NCBI RefSeq assembly: GCF_004309355.1
Contig: NZ_BJCC01000028.1
Coordinates: forward strand, 34,342 to 98,341
DNA: 64,000 nucleotides
From: Enterococcus florum
GTDB taxonomy: Bacteria; Bacillota; Bacilli; Lactobacillales; Enterococcaceae
Direction: 5' to 3'
Positions within the stretch are counted from its first letter, which is position 1. Each line of letters starts with the position of its first letter. Below are positions 18,990-26,953 of this stretch, piece after piece. The notes under the pieces are model-generated. The model had not been told where the DNA came from. It saw only the letters and a program-made list of their open reading frames with translations, and made no database searches. A program made the position numbers and the translations under genes.

Positions 18990-20492
18990 ATGGGCAAAAG
19001 TTTAATGATTCAAGGAACCGCGTCAGACTCGGGGAAAAGTATTCTTGTTGCAGGCTTATGCCGAGTGCTTCATCAAGATGGACTCAAGGTCATGCCTTTT
19101 AAGTCTCAGAACATGGCCCTTAATTCCTTTATTACGCTGAAGGGAGATGAGATGGGCCGAGCACAAGTTTTCCAGGCAGAAGCAGCGGGAATCGAACCCG
19201 ATGTGCGGATGAATCCGGTTTTGCTCAAGCCAACCTCTGATCGAAAATCACAAGTCATTTTCAACGGAAAAGTGCTGTGCGACATGGATGCCGTTGAATA
19301 CCATGAGTTTAAGCCTCAACTGGTTGAAAAAATTTCGGAACTGTATCAGGAGCTGCTGCAGGAAAATGATGTGATCATTCTTGAAGGAGCAGGAAGTCCA
19401 GCTGAAATCAATTTGAACAGTCGCGATATTGCAAATATGGGAATGGCAAAAATTGCAGATGCCCCGGTTTTGCTTGTGGCGGATATTGACAAAGGCGGTG
19501 TTTTTGCTTCAATTTATGGGACGATCCATTTGCTGAAGCCGGAAGAACGGGCACGAATCAAAGGAATCATCATCAATAAGTTTCGCGGCGACATTGCACT
19601 GCTTGATCCTGGTTTGAAGATGATCGAGGATCTGACTGGTGTTCCAGTCGTTGGCGTAATCCCCTATGCACAGTTGAATATTGAAGATGAAGACAGCGTT
19701 GCCTTGTCAAAGGTCAATCGGTTGTACAATCCTCAAAAAGCGTTGGATATCGCGGTAGTTGCTCTATCGAAAATCTCCAATTTCACTGATTTCAACAGTC
19801 TGCATATGGAACCTGACGTCTCTGTGCGTTATGTTTTTCCAGGGGACCAGCTCGGCAGCCCGGATATTTTGATTTTACCAGGCAGCAAGAACACCTTGGA
19901 GGACATTCTTTATTTGAAGAAGGCGGGGCTGGATCATGAGATTCGGAGGGTTCATCATGAGGGGAAAATGATTTTTGGTATTTGCGGCGGCTTTCAATTA
20001 CTAGGAAACATGTTGCATGATCCAGCGCAGGTCGAATCGGTGCACGGCAGCCTTGAGGGATTGGGGCTGCTTAATGTAGAAACGTTTTTTGAAACGGAAA
20101 AAGTAACAACTCGAGTGACTGCACAAATCGGCGATGATCAAGTATCTGGCTACGAGATTCACATGGGCAAAACGATCAACCATGAAGCTCGAGCTTTTGC
20201 CAAGATCACTGCAGCCAATGGAATTACTACGGAAAGACTAGATGGGGCGATTAGTCAGGATCGACGGGTGATTGGTACCTATCTTCACGGAATTTTTGAC
20301 AACAGCCATTGGCGTCGCAAGCTCTTGAATCAGGCGCGCTCAGCTAGAGGACTGTCCGAAATTCAAGAGGTCACGATCCCCTATCATGAATACAAGAGCC
20401 AACAGTACGACAAGCTAGCAGATCTGCTGCGAGAAAACCTCGACATCGAACGAATCTATCGAATCATCAATCAAGAGGAGAGTGAAAGATGA
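18990..20492 (+). CDS. cbiP: Cobyric acid synthase
   Basis: 500 residues. Amidates side chains b, d, e and g of adenosylcobyrinate diamide. N-terminal P-loop-like IQGTASDSGKSILVAGL (residues 7-23), LEGAGSPAEINL, and a C-terminal class-I glutaminase with IFGICGGFQLLG, YEIHMG and GTYLHGIFDN (nucleophile Cys and catalytic His). GAGGAGG precedes the ATG. It overlaps the adenosyltransferase by ATGA. Confidence 0.95.
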   Translation: MGKSLMIQGTASDSGKSILVAGLCRVLHQDGLKVMPFKSQNMALNSFITLKGDEMGRAQVFQAEAAGIEPDVRMNPVLLKPTSDRKSQVIFNGKVLCDMDAVEYHEFKPQLVEKISELYQELLQENDVIILEGAGSPAEINLNSRDIANMGMAKIADAPVLLVADIDKGGVFASIYGTIHLLKPEERARIKGIIINKFRGDIALLDPGLKMIEDLTGVPVVGVIPYAQLNIEDEDSVALSKVNRLYNPQKALDIAVVALSKISNFTDFNSLHMEPDVSVRYVFPGDQLGSPDILILPGSKNTLEDILYLKKAGLDHEIRRVHHEGKMIFGICGGFQLLGNMLHDPAQVESVHGSLEGLGLLNVETFFETEKVTTRVTAQIGDDQVSGYEIHMGKTINHEARAFAKITAANGITTERLDGAISQDRRVIGTYLHGIFDNSHWRRKLLNQARSARGLSEIQEVTIPYHEYKSQQYDKLADLLRENLDIERIYRIINQEESER

Positions 20493-21061
20493 GCATTTAT
20501 ACACGTTATGGCGATCAGGGTTTTACACGTTTAGTGGGTGGTGGACAGGCAAAAAAAAATGCTCCAAGAGTCTGCACCTACGGATCGATCGATACTCTAA
20601 CTTCTCAAATTGGTTTTGCGATTTCACAAGTGGCAAAGGGAGATCCGTTAAGGCAAGAGTTGATTCAGGTTCAACAATGGGTCTTTGATTGTGGGGGTGA
20701 TTTTGCAACACCAGATGAAAAACGACCCTACAAGATCGAATCGTCAAACACTGAATGGCTGGAACAAAAAATTGATGACTATTGGGCGGCAATCCCGGAA
20801 TTGCGGCAATTTATCCTGCCTGGTGGGACACCTGCAGCAGCAAGCCTGCATCTGTGTCGTTGTTTGACTCGTGAAGCCGAAAGAAATGCTGTTGATCTAA
20901 TGGAGCAAGAAGAAAGTATCAACTTGGCAGCATTGACATTCTTAAACCGCTTATCAGACTATTTCTTCGCTCTAGCCCGCTGGGTCAACCATCAAGCTGG
21001 AGAAGCAGAGATTCTGTATGAGAACAGCAGAAAAATCTTCAGTCGAAAGAACGATCAATAA
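20489..21061 (+). CDS. ATP:cob(I)alamin/cobinamide adenosyltransferase, PduO type
   Basis: 190 residues. Trimeric PduO-type adenosyltransferase: starts MSIYTRYGDQGFTRLVGG, contains LPGGTPAAASLHLCRCLTREAER (ATP/cobalamin site), and NRLSDYFFALAR near the end. It attaches the 5'-deoxyadenosyl ligand during synthesis. A second enzyme of this family is the N-terminal half of PduO at 41429, so synthesis and organelle each have their own copy. A CobA/BtuR-type enzyme is not seen. Confidence 0.92.
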   Translation: MSIYTRYGDQGFTRLVGGGQAKKNAPRVCTYGSIDTLTSQIGFAISQVAKGDPLRQELIQVQQWVFDCGGDFATPDEKRPYKIESSNTEWLEQKIDDYWAAIPELRQFILPGGTPAAASLHLCRCLTREAERNAVDLMEQEESINLAALTFLNRLSDYFFALARWVNHQAGEAEILYENSRKIFSRKNDQ

Positions 21062-21100
21062 ATGCCATGCATAACAGCGATGGATGAAAGAAGGATAGGG

Positions 21101-22048
21101 ATGGACAACGTATTAAAGGTTGGAACGAGGGGCAGCAAGCTAGCCATGACTCAAACGAAACAAACAGTAGAAGCGTTAAAGCAAATGTGTCCTGGGATCG
21201 AATTCGAAATCGTTAAAATCAAAACAAAAGGGGATCATTTAGCAAGCCATAACTTGCAGGCGATTAGCGGACAAGGTGCCTTCGTTCGTGAACTAGAGTG
21301 GCAGCTGCGGGAAGGGAAAATCGATTTTGCAGTCCACAGTCTGAAGGACATTCCAACAGTCATACATGAGGAATTGACCTTGGCAAGTATCGTTAAAAGA
21401 AAATCAGCGACTGATTGCCTGATCGTAAAAAATCAAGCGGACACCTTAACTAATTTGCCAAAAAGTGCGATCGTTGGAACCAGCAGCTTGCGCAGAAAAG
21501 CACAGCTATTGCATGTTCGTCCAGATTTTGACATTCAACCAATTCGGGGGAATATCGACACACGAATCCGAAAAATGAAGGAAGGACAATATGATGCGAT
21601 CGTCCTTGCTCTAGCAGGAGTTGAGCGTTTAGGATTGACGGACACGATCAATTTCCAAGAACTGACACCAGAGATCATGCTTCCAGCAATTGGTCAAGGC
21701 GCATTGGCATTAGAATGCCGCAAAGAAAACGCAGATTTGGTAGAATGGTTAAAACGATTGGAAGATCCTGAGACCGCTTTTTGTGTAAAAGCAGAAAGGG
21801 CTTTTCTGAACAGTATGGATGGAAGCTGTACATTTCCTGTTGGCGCCTACGCCCAAAAAGTCGGTGAAACGTATGAGCTGGAGGGAATGATTGGCTGTGA
21901 AAATGGACAAATCCTGCTAAAGGAAAAAGCTGCTGGAAATGATCCTGTCGCTTTGGGCAGAGGTGTGGCAGGAAAATTGATTGATCAAGGAGCGTTTGAT
22001 CTGATTGAAAAATGTAAGAGAGACCAGGAAAAAATTATTATACACTAG
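21101..22048 (+). CDS. hemC: Hydroxymethylbilane synthase (porphobilinogen deaminase)
   Basis: 315 residues. Polymerises four porphobilinogens. The ATG at 21101 is favoured because AAGGA lies 5 bases upstream and the protein then starts MDNVLKVGTRGSKLAMTQT; the in-frame ATG at 21062 has no ribosome site. Motifs are VHSLKDIPT and the dipyrromethane cofactor cysteine in MDGSCTFPVGAYA. It sits in the B12 operon with hemD, so tetrapyrrole precursors here are made for B12. hemA, hemL and hemB are not in the window. Confidence 0.94.
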   Translation: MDNVLKVGTRGSKLAMTQTKQTVEALKQMCPGIEFEIVKIKTKGDHLASHNLQAISGQGAFVRELEWQLREGKIDFAVHSLKDIPTVIHEELTLASIVKRKSATDCLIVKNQADTLTNLPKSAIVGTSSLRRKAQLLHVRPDFDIQPIRGNIDTRIRKMKEGQYDAIVLALAGVERLGLTDTINFQELTPEIMLPAIGQGALALECRKENADLVEWLKRLEDPETAFCVKAERAFLNSMDGSCTFPVGAYAQKVGETYELEGMIGCENGQILLKEKAAGNDPVALGRGVAGKLIDQGAFDLIEKCKRDQEKIIIH

Positions 22049-22763
22049 AGAAGTCCCGATGCCAGAGGCGATTTTTCAAGAGTTGTCACAAACTGTGGAC
22101 ATCCTCATGATTCCGATGAATCAAACTGTAAAACTCCAAGCTCCACCACAAAAAGCTGACTACGATTGGATCTTTTTTACCAGCGTAAATGCAGTGAACT
22201 ATTTTGATTTCAGTCAATTTAATCAAGAGGTGAAGACTGTCGCTATTGGGAATCAGACGACCAAGGTATTGATCGACAAGGGCTATCAAGTGACCTTTCA
22301 ACCAAAAGAGGGGTATTCGGAGGGGCTGATTCACGAATGGCTGGCGATCAATCCGGACCCGCAGCGAATCCTGTGGCCGCACTCGCTGCATGCCCGCAGA
22401 GTGATTTATGATCAACTCAACGAACGCGGCCACATGGTGTTGGAACAGGTTATTTACAAAAATGAATTTTCGGACGAACATCGCAGCCAATTAACCGAGC
22501 TGTTTAGGCAAGGTGATTTAGATTACGTTCTTTTTGCGAGCCCATCCGCATGGGAATCTTTTTATCAAACAGCTAAGCAATGCCAACTGCCGAATGACTT
22601 TTGGGAAAACTTGACTATTGCCGCGATCGGTCCTGTGACTGCTAATGTGATTCGACAAGCGGGCTATCTTGTCGCTATCCAGCCTGAGATATACGATATG
22701 CCTCATCTTTATGCATGTTTATTGCAGCATATTAAGGAACCGATCAAGCAGAAGGAGAAATGA
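22005..22763 (+). CDS. hemD: Uroporphyrinogen-III synthase (stand-alone)
   Basis: 252 residues. Cyclises hydroxymethylbilane with inversion of ring D. HemD-like blocks are KKLLYTREVP at the N-terminus, DWIFFTSVNAVNYF, KTVAIGNQTTKVLIDKGYQV, LFASPSAWESF and IAAIGPVTANVI. No ATG or GTG occurs before the conserved first strand; the TTG at 22005, with GGAG 12 bases upstream inside hemC, is the best start, and the ATG at 22059 would delete the first strand. A second, more diverged HemD domain is fused to CobA at 16010. Confidence 0.85.
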   Translation: MKNVRETRKKLLYTREVPMPEAIFQELSQTVDILMIPMNQTVKLQAPPQKADYDWIFFTSVNAVNYFDFSQFNQEVKTVAIGNQTTKVLIDKGYQVTFQPKEGYSEGLIHEWLAINPDPQRILWPHSLHARRVIYDQLNERGHMVLEQVIYKNEFSDEHRSQLTELFRQGDLDYVLFASPSAWESFYQTAKQCQLPNDFWENLTIAAIGPVTANVIRQAGYLVAIQPEIYDMPHLYACLLQHIKEPIKQKEK

Positions 22764-23497
22764 AGCTTGTGCAAACTTATCGAGATTTGAGTATTTTACC
22801 TATTTCAATGGAAAAAAATCTAGTCATCGCTTGTGATTCCAGTGCCGGAATCGGAGAGAAGCCATTGGATTTTGTTGCAGTCGATCCTGCGATCACCGCT
22901 GCATTTTGCTTGCGTGTTCCTCTGATGGAGTTGCTTTGCTTTGGGGCGGAACCGATCTGTGTCATCGATTTGGTTGGGAATGAATATCAGCCCACAGGCG
23001 ACCACATGCTGAAGGGAATCAAGAAAGAATTAATCAAAGCTGAGTTGGAGCATCTTCCCATCAATGGAAGCACGGAAGAAAATATGCCAACTAAAACGAC
23101 CAGTATCGGCATAACCGTAATCGGTCAAAAGGGTGCCGCACAAAGGATTGCCAAGCTTGAAGAGGAATCAATCCTTTTTCAATTAGGAAAACCTTATGTT
23201 GGAGAAGCTGTTGTAGAAAAATTGGAACAGATTTTTTCTTATTCGATCATCAGGAGTTTGAGAAAAGAAAAAGGGGTAGTTGACCTGCTGCCCGTAGGAT
23301 CAAAAGGAATCCGCTATGAAGCAAACTTAATGACAGAAGGAACGGATTACCATGTCCATTTTGATCAAGAGGAGGAACTGGATCGTTCTGCGGGTCCGGC
23401 GACAGTCGTGTTAGCAGCAGTTCGTAAAACAGATCAAAAAGCGATCAGTCAAAAATATCCGGAGTTAAAAAAAATCGGTACGTTTGTAAGGAGATGA
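22760..23497 (+). CDS. cblS: CblS-like alpha-ribazole kinase (AIR-synthase/PurM-like fold)
   Basis: 245 residues. The sequence has the PurM/ThiL-like ATP-binding layout: CDSSAGIGEKPLDFVAVDP near the start and a CFGAEPICVIDLVGNE segment, with GPATVVLAAV near the end. Proteins of this kind in Listeria and Geobacillus were shown to phosphorylate alpha-ribazole (CblS), which replaces CobT when the lower-ligand nucleoside is salvaged. Assignment rests on the fold features, the location between hemD and cobU, and cblT at the head of the operon. AAGGAG and an ATGA overlap set the start. Confidence 0.75.
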   Translation: MKLVQTYRDLSILPISMEKNLVIACDSSAGIGEKPLDFVAVDPAITAAFCLRVPLMELLCFGAEPICVIDLVGNEYQPTGDHMLKGIKKELIKAELEHLPINGSTEENMPTKTTSIGITVIGQKGAAQRIAKLEEESILFQLGKPYVGEAVVEKLEQIFSYSIIRSLRKEKGVVDLLPVGSKGIRYEANLMTEGTDYHVHFDQEEELDRSAGPATVVLAAVRKTDQKAISQKYPELKKIGTFVRR

Positions 23498-24090
23498 CGA
23501 AGTTGGGACAAATCACGCTGATTACAGGAGGAGCAAGAAGCGGTAAATCACGTTTTGCCGAAAGCTTCTTTGACGAGCAGGAACCCATTTGTTATATTGC
23601 GACAAACGGCTTGGTACAAGATGACGAAACCCAAGCACGAGTCCTACTTCACCAAAAAAGACGGCCGGTTCATTGGACGACTCACGAAGCTTACCTAGAG
23701 ATCCCTTCCTTCATTCAGCAAAAAGGTGCGGCTGCTTATTTATTGGATTGTGCCACCATGTTGACTACCAACTATTTTTATCACCTGATGAAAAAACGCT
23801 TCGGAGAAAACTATCAACTGATAGATCAGCAGATCGCGCAATTTTCTGAAGGAGAAAAACAAGCAATCGAAGCAGAAATTCTGGCTGAATGGTCTGCGAT
23901 CATTACCGCAGCAAAAGAGAAACAATCAGAACTTGTGATCGTGACCAATGAGGTCGGGCTCGGAATCATTCCAGAAGATGCCTTCACTCGATGGTTTAGA
24001 GATGTATTCGGGAGGGTAAATCAATACTTAGGAAAGGAAGCGGATGCGGCTTTCCTTGTAGTTGCCAGCATTCCATTGAAATTAAAATGA
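23494..24090 (+). CDS. cobU: Adenosylcobinamide kinase / adenosylcobinamide-phosphate guanylyltransferase
   Basis: 198 residues. P-loop ITGGARSGKSRFAE at residues 9-22 is diagnostic. VTNEVGLGIIPEDAFTRWFRDVFGRVNQ is the conserved C-terminal block. It activates (adenosyl)cobinamide to the GDP form for CobS. ATGA overlaps with both neighbours. Confidence 0.95.
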   Translation: MTKLGQITLITGGARSGKSRFAESFFDEQEPICYIATNGLVQDDETQARVLLHQKRRPVHWTTHEAYLEIPSFIQQKGAAAYLLDCATMLTTNYFYHLMKKRFGENYQLIDQQIAQFSEGEKQAIEAEILAEWSAIITAAKEKQSELVIVTNEVGLGIIPEDAFTRWFRDVFGRVNQYLGKEADAAFLVVASIPLKLK

Positions 24091-24848
24091 TCGATAGCTT
24101 ACTATTGTATTTTCAATTTTTTACGAGAATTCCTATTCCGGTACCGATCGATGAACCTGAAGAAAAGATGCGCAGCGGGGTTCGCTTTTTCTCCTTGTTC
24201 GGTTTATTGTTAGGATTACTGGAGCTCTTGATTTATTATGTGCTGCATCAAATGTTAAATCCAGGAATTGCTTGGATCATGGTGTTGTTTTTTGATGTGC
24301 TGCTGACGGGAGGATTTCATTTGGATGCGCTGTCTGATATGGCAGACGGATTATTTTCGTCGCGCAAACCAGAGCGGATGCTGGAAATCATGAAGGATAG
24401 TCGCGTAGGCAGCAACGGTGTTCTGGCAATTGTTTTCTATTATTTGTTCATGATTTTTACCTTTTATACACTGCTGCCCCAATTGGCTGTGCTTCAACGA
24501 GTTGCTGTGGTATTGCTCTTGAATGTTGTTGGAAAAAACGGAATCAGTGTCTTGTTTTATCACATGAACTACGCAGGAAAAAATCCTGAAGGGGTAGGAA
24601 CGACATTTCTAAATGTTAAACCAGTCGATATTGGAATTTGCCAGTTGTTCACATTGTCAATGCTGCTGCTGTTCTTCGGAAGAGCGGGTGCAGGTTGTTT
24701 TGCAATCCATTTGGTGAGTGTTCTAGGCTATCGGCAATTGGTTATGAATAAAATCGGCGGGTTCAACGGCGATACCTTGGGGGCCTGTTCACCAATTGCA
24801 CAGGTTGTTTTTTTGCTGAGTCTGCTGGGGCTGCGGGGCTGGCTATGA
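24087..24848 (+). CDS. cobS: Cobalamin-5'-phosphate synthase (membrane)
   Basis: 253 residues, five to seven hydrophobic spans. Condenses adenosylcobinamide-GDP with alpha-ribazole (phosphate). Signatures are FQFFTRIPIPVP, GGFHLDALSDMADGLFSS (metal-binding aspartates), MKDSRVGSNG and GGFNGDTLGA. Start by ATGA overlap with cobU. Confidence 0.95.
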   Translation: MIDSLLLYFQFFTRIPIPVPIDEPEEKMRSGVRFFSLFGLLLGLLELLIYYVLHQMLNPGIAWIMVLFFDVLLTGGFHLDALSDMADGLFSSRKPERMLEIMKDSRVGSNGVLAIVFYYLFMIFTFYTLLPQLAVLQRVAVVLLLNVVGKNGISVLFYHMNYAGKNPEGVGTTFLNVKPVDIGICQLFTLSMLLLFFGRAGAGCFAIHLVSVLGYRQLVMNKIGGFNGDTLGACSPIAQVVFLLSLLGLRGWL

Positions 24849-25414
24849 AAATTTACCTCATGCGCCATGGCGAAACCGACTATAATCAGCAAAAACTGTT
24901 TTATGGTATGACGGATGCAGCGTTGAATAGTACGGGCAGAGAACAAGCCTTGCAATTAAAGGAAAAGTTACTCGATTTGTCCGATCAACTCCACGTTTAC
25001 ACTAGCACGCTGTCAAGAACTATCGAGACAGCAGAATTGATTTTCCCTTCTCAGAAAATAAGGGCACTTTCTCAATTGAACGAAAAAGGTTTCGGTAAAT
25101 GGGAGGGCATGAATGCGCAACAAATCCAGCTGCGATTTCCTAGAGAATGGCAGCTTTGGCTGGATGAACCCTTCGAATATACACCTCCAGAAGCAGAAGA
25201 ATTTGCCTCTTTTAAACAACGAGTATTGGCGTGTTTTCATCGTTTGCTCCAAGAAGATAAGGATTTAGCAATTGTGGGCCATTTAGGCGTTCTGCGTGTT
25301 CTCTTAAGCGAACTCACGAATCAATCATTTTGGGAGATTGAGTTGGAGCAAGGAAATTATACGCTTTTAGAGAAGACAGACCATGGCTATTTAATCCGTT
25401 ACTGGAATCAATGA
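24845..25414 (+). CDS. cobC: Histidine phosphatase family, alpha-ribazole/cobalamin-5'-phosphate phosphatase
   Basis: 189 residues. Begins MKIYLMRHGETDYNQ, the RHG motif with the phosphorylated histidine at residue 8; a second catalytic histidine lies in VGHLGVLRVL. Located directly after cobS by ATGA overlap, which supports CobC (removal of the 5'-phosphate from cobalamin phosphate or alpha-ribazole phosphate) rather than a general phosphoglycerate mutase. Confidence 0.85.
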   Translation: MKIYLMRHGETDYNQQKLFYGMTDAALNSTGREQALQLKEKLLDLSDQLHVYTSTLSRTIETAELIFPSQKIRALSQLNEKGFGKWEGMNAQQIQLRFPREWQLWLDEPFEYTPPEAEEFASFKQRVLACFHRLLQEDKDLAIVGHLGVLRVLLSELTNQSFWEIELEQGNYTLLEKTDHGYLIRYWNQ

Positions 25415-25431
25415 ATCGAGGAGGAAATGGA

Positions 25432-25833
25432 ATGAAAAGAAAAGCAGTGATACTATCGATGATACTATTTTGCCTGTTTTCAACAGCAGGCTGTCAAAAT
25501 CAGTCTGAGTCTCCAGGAGGCTCAAGTAGTGAGACCAGCCAAACCGTTACACAAGAAGCTCAAGCCAAGTTTGAGATCAAAAAAGACGAGGAGCAACTGG
25601 AATCTAAAGAAATCAGCTTCCATACGGATCAATCATTATTGGCGATTCTAGAGAAACATTTCGATGTAGAAGTTGAAAATGGACTGATTGTGTCGATCAA
25701 TGGCGTGAGTCAGGATGAAGGGAAAGGCTATTATTGGACATTCACGATCAATGATGAATGGGGCGAAAAGGGAGCTGAAGAAACCTTCATAAAGGATGGT
25801 GACCAGATTGTTTTTACCTACGGAAAATTTTAA
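25432..25833 (+). CDS. DUF4430 (transcobalamin-like domain) lipoprotein
   Basis: 133 residues from the ATG at 25432, which has GAGGAGG 7 bases upstream (an ATG at 25411 lies before that site). The lipobox ends STAGC at about residue 22, so the protein is probably lipid-anchored outside the cell. After a Ser/Thr/Gln-rich linker, residues about 60-133 form a DUF4430-type domain (HTDQSLLAILEKHF, INGVSQDEGKGYYWTF, IKDGDQIVFTYGKF). This fold is related to the C-terminal domain of animal transcobalamin/intrinsic factor. It overlaps the following S component by 38 bases; the two probably work together in uptake of a corrinoid or related compound. Confidence 0.75.
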   Translation: MKRKAVILSMILFCLFSTAGCQNQSESPGGSSSETSQTVTQEAQAKFEIKKDEEQLESKEISFHTDQSLLAILEKHFDVEVENGLIVSINGVSQDEGKGYYWTFTINDEWGEKGAEETFIKDGDQIVFTYGKF

Positions 25834-26347
25834 ACACAAGATAAGTTTTACAGTCAAAGATCTTTGTTTTCTTTCACTTTTGACAGCGGCTTGTATTGTT
25901 GGTCGAACAACACTTCAATTTATCCCCAATGTTCAGCCGATCACTAGTATTTTCATGATCGTTTGTTTGTATAAAGGATTTGTTAAATCACTTGTGGTAT
26001 CTACCTTGACGATCTTTTTGACTAACATGTATATGGGGTTTGGTTTTTGGACGTTTACACAAATTCTGTCCTATATGATCGTATTGCTGCTGTTTTTCGT
26101 GTTAAGCCGCAATTCATTTTTTCGAAAAAAATTGTGGTGCCAGATTATTTTTGCTGGTTTTGCTGGCTTTATCTATGGGTTTTTAACGGCTTTGCTGGAC
26201 GTACCATTTTATGGAATAAAAGCTTTTTGGCCTTATTTTTTGCAAGGATCCAGCTTCAACTTTTTGCACAGCATTGGAAATGTTCTGTTTTATCCATTAT
26301 TGGAACCAACTTTTAAACGAATTTTCAACCGCTATTGGACAAAATAA
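25796..26347 (+). CDS. ECF transporter S component, CbrT-like (putative corrinoid uptake)
   Basis: About 183 residues with five or six membrane spans. The N-terminal helix (TVKDLCFLSLLTAACIVGRT) and the following QFIPNVQPITSIFMI segment resemble S components found next to cobalamin genes. It is the last gene of the B12 operon and follows the DUF4430 lipoprotein with overlap. The start is uncertain: ATG 25796 or TTG 25808 (better spaced from GGATGG). No EcfA or EcfT gene is in the window, so a shared energising module is expected elsewhere. Cobalamin or cobinamide is the likely cargo by context only. Confidence 0.68.
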   Translation: MVTRLFLPTENFKHKISFTVKDLCFLSLLTAACIVGRTTLQFIPNVQPITSIFMIVCLYKGFVKSLVVSTLTIFLTNMYMGFGFWTFTQILSYMIVLLLFFVLSRNSFFRKKLWCQIIFAGFAGFIYGFLTALLDVPFYGIKAFWPYFLQGSSFNFLHSIGNVLFYPLLEPTFKRIFNRYWTK

Positions 26348-26389
26348 CCCCGGTCGAGCTGCTATTCTGGCTCAACCGGGGTCTGTTTT
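26347..26389. terminator. Bidirectional terminator between the B12 operon and pduT
   Basis: ACCCCGGTCGAGC (26347-26359) and GCTCAACCGGGGT (26370-26382) form a GC-rich stem with one mismatch, flanked by CTGTTTT on the plus strand and a TATTTTG run on the minus strand. It serves two convergent operons. Confidence 0.85.
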
Positions 26390-26395
26390 GATTGC

Positions 26396-26953
26396 TTATT
26401 GAATCAAGCTGTCGACTAACTCTTTTTGAGGATTTGGTAAAACGATCTTGTTGATCAGCATTGCCTTTTTCTTGGCGCCTTCCGAACCAGCTTCAACCGC
26501 TGTTTTCACGGAAGCAACATCTCCGGTCAGCACCACGAATGACTTGCCGGCAATTCCTGTGCCTAACTGGATTGAGATCAATTCCACATTAGCGGCTTTG
26601 ACAGCATAGTCCGCAGCAATGATCGAACCAGTAGCAGAATAATACTCCAACACACCGACAGCCTGCACTTTATCTGGAATTTTAGACATGTTCACCGCTT
26701 GGATCACTGCTGGGTTCACACGTGGAATCAGTAGTTCTCCCACAATATAACGCCCGCCAATTTCTGTCCCAACTTTAATCGATCGTTCAACGGCCCCGAC
26801 CTGACCACAAAGCATAATGTAATACTTTCCAGGACAGCTGGCCTTTGCCATCAAAAGTTGTGTGTCAGCTGCTTTGAGCATATAATCGACGGTCTCGATC
26901 CCTTTGGCGATACTATTGAGTTCTAAAAATCCGATCGTATCCATTTCTTTCAT
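26396..26953 (-). CDS. pduT: Microcompartment shell protein PduT (tandem BMC domains)
   Basis: 185 residues with two BMC domains (residues about 5-85 and 95-175), each beginning with the usual IGFLELNS / VGVLEYYS strand. CPGKYYIML with Cys at position 40 corresponds to the cysteine that holds the [4Fe-4S] cluster at the trimer centre of PduT, so an electron conduit across the shell is expected. It overlaps pduS by one base (TAATG) and is the last gene of a minus-strand operon kinase-pduS-pduT. Confidence 0.92.
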   Translation of the reverse strand: MKEMDTIGFLELNSIAKGIETVDYMLKAADTQLLMAKASCPGKYYIMLCGQVGAVERSIKVGTEIGGRYIVGELLIPRVNPAVIQAVNMSKIPDKVQAVGVLEYYSATGSIIAADYAVKAANVELISIQLGTGIAGKSFVVLTGDVASVKTAVEAGSEGAKKKAMLINKIVLPNPQKELVDSLIQ

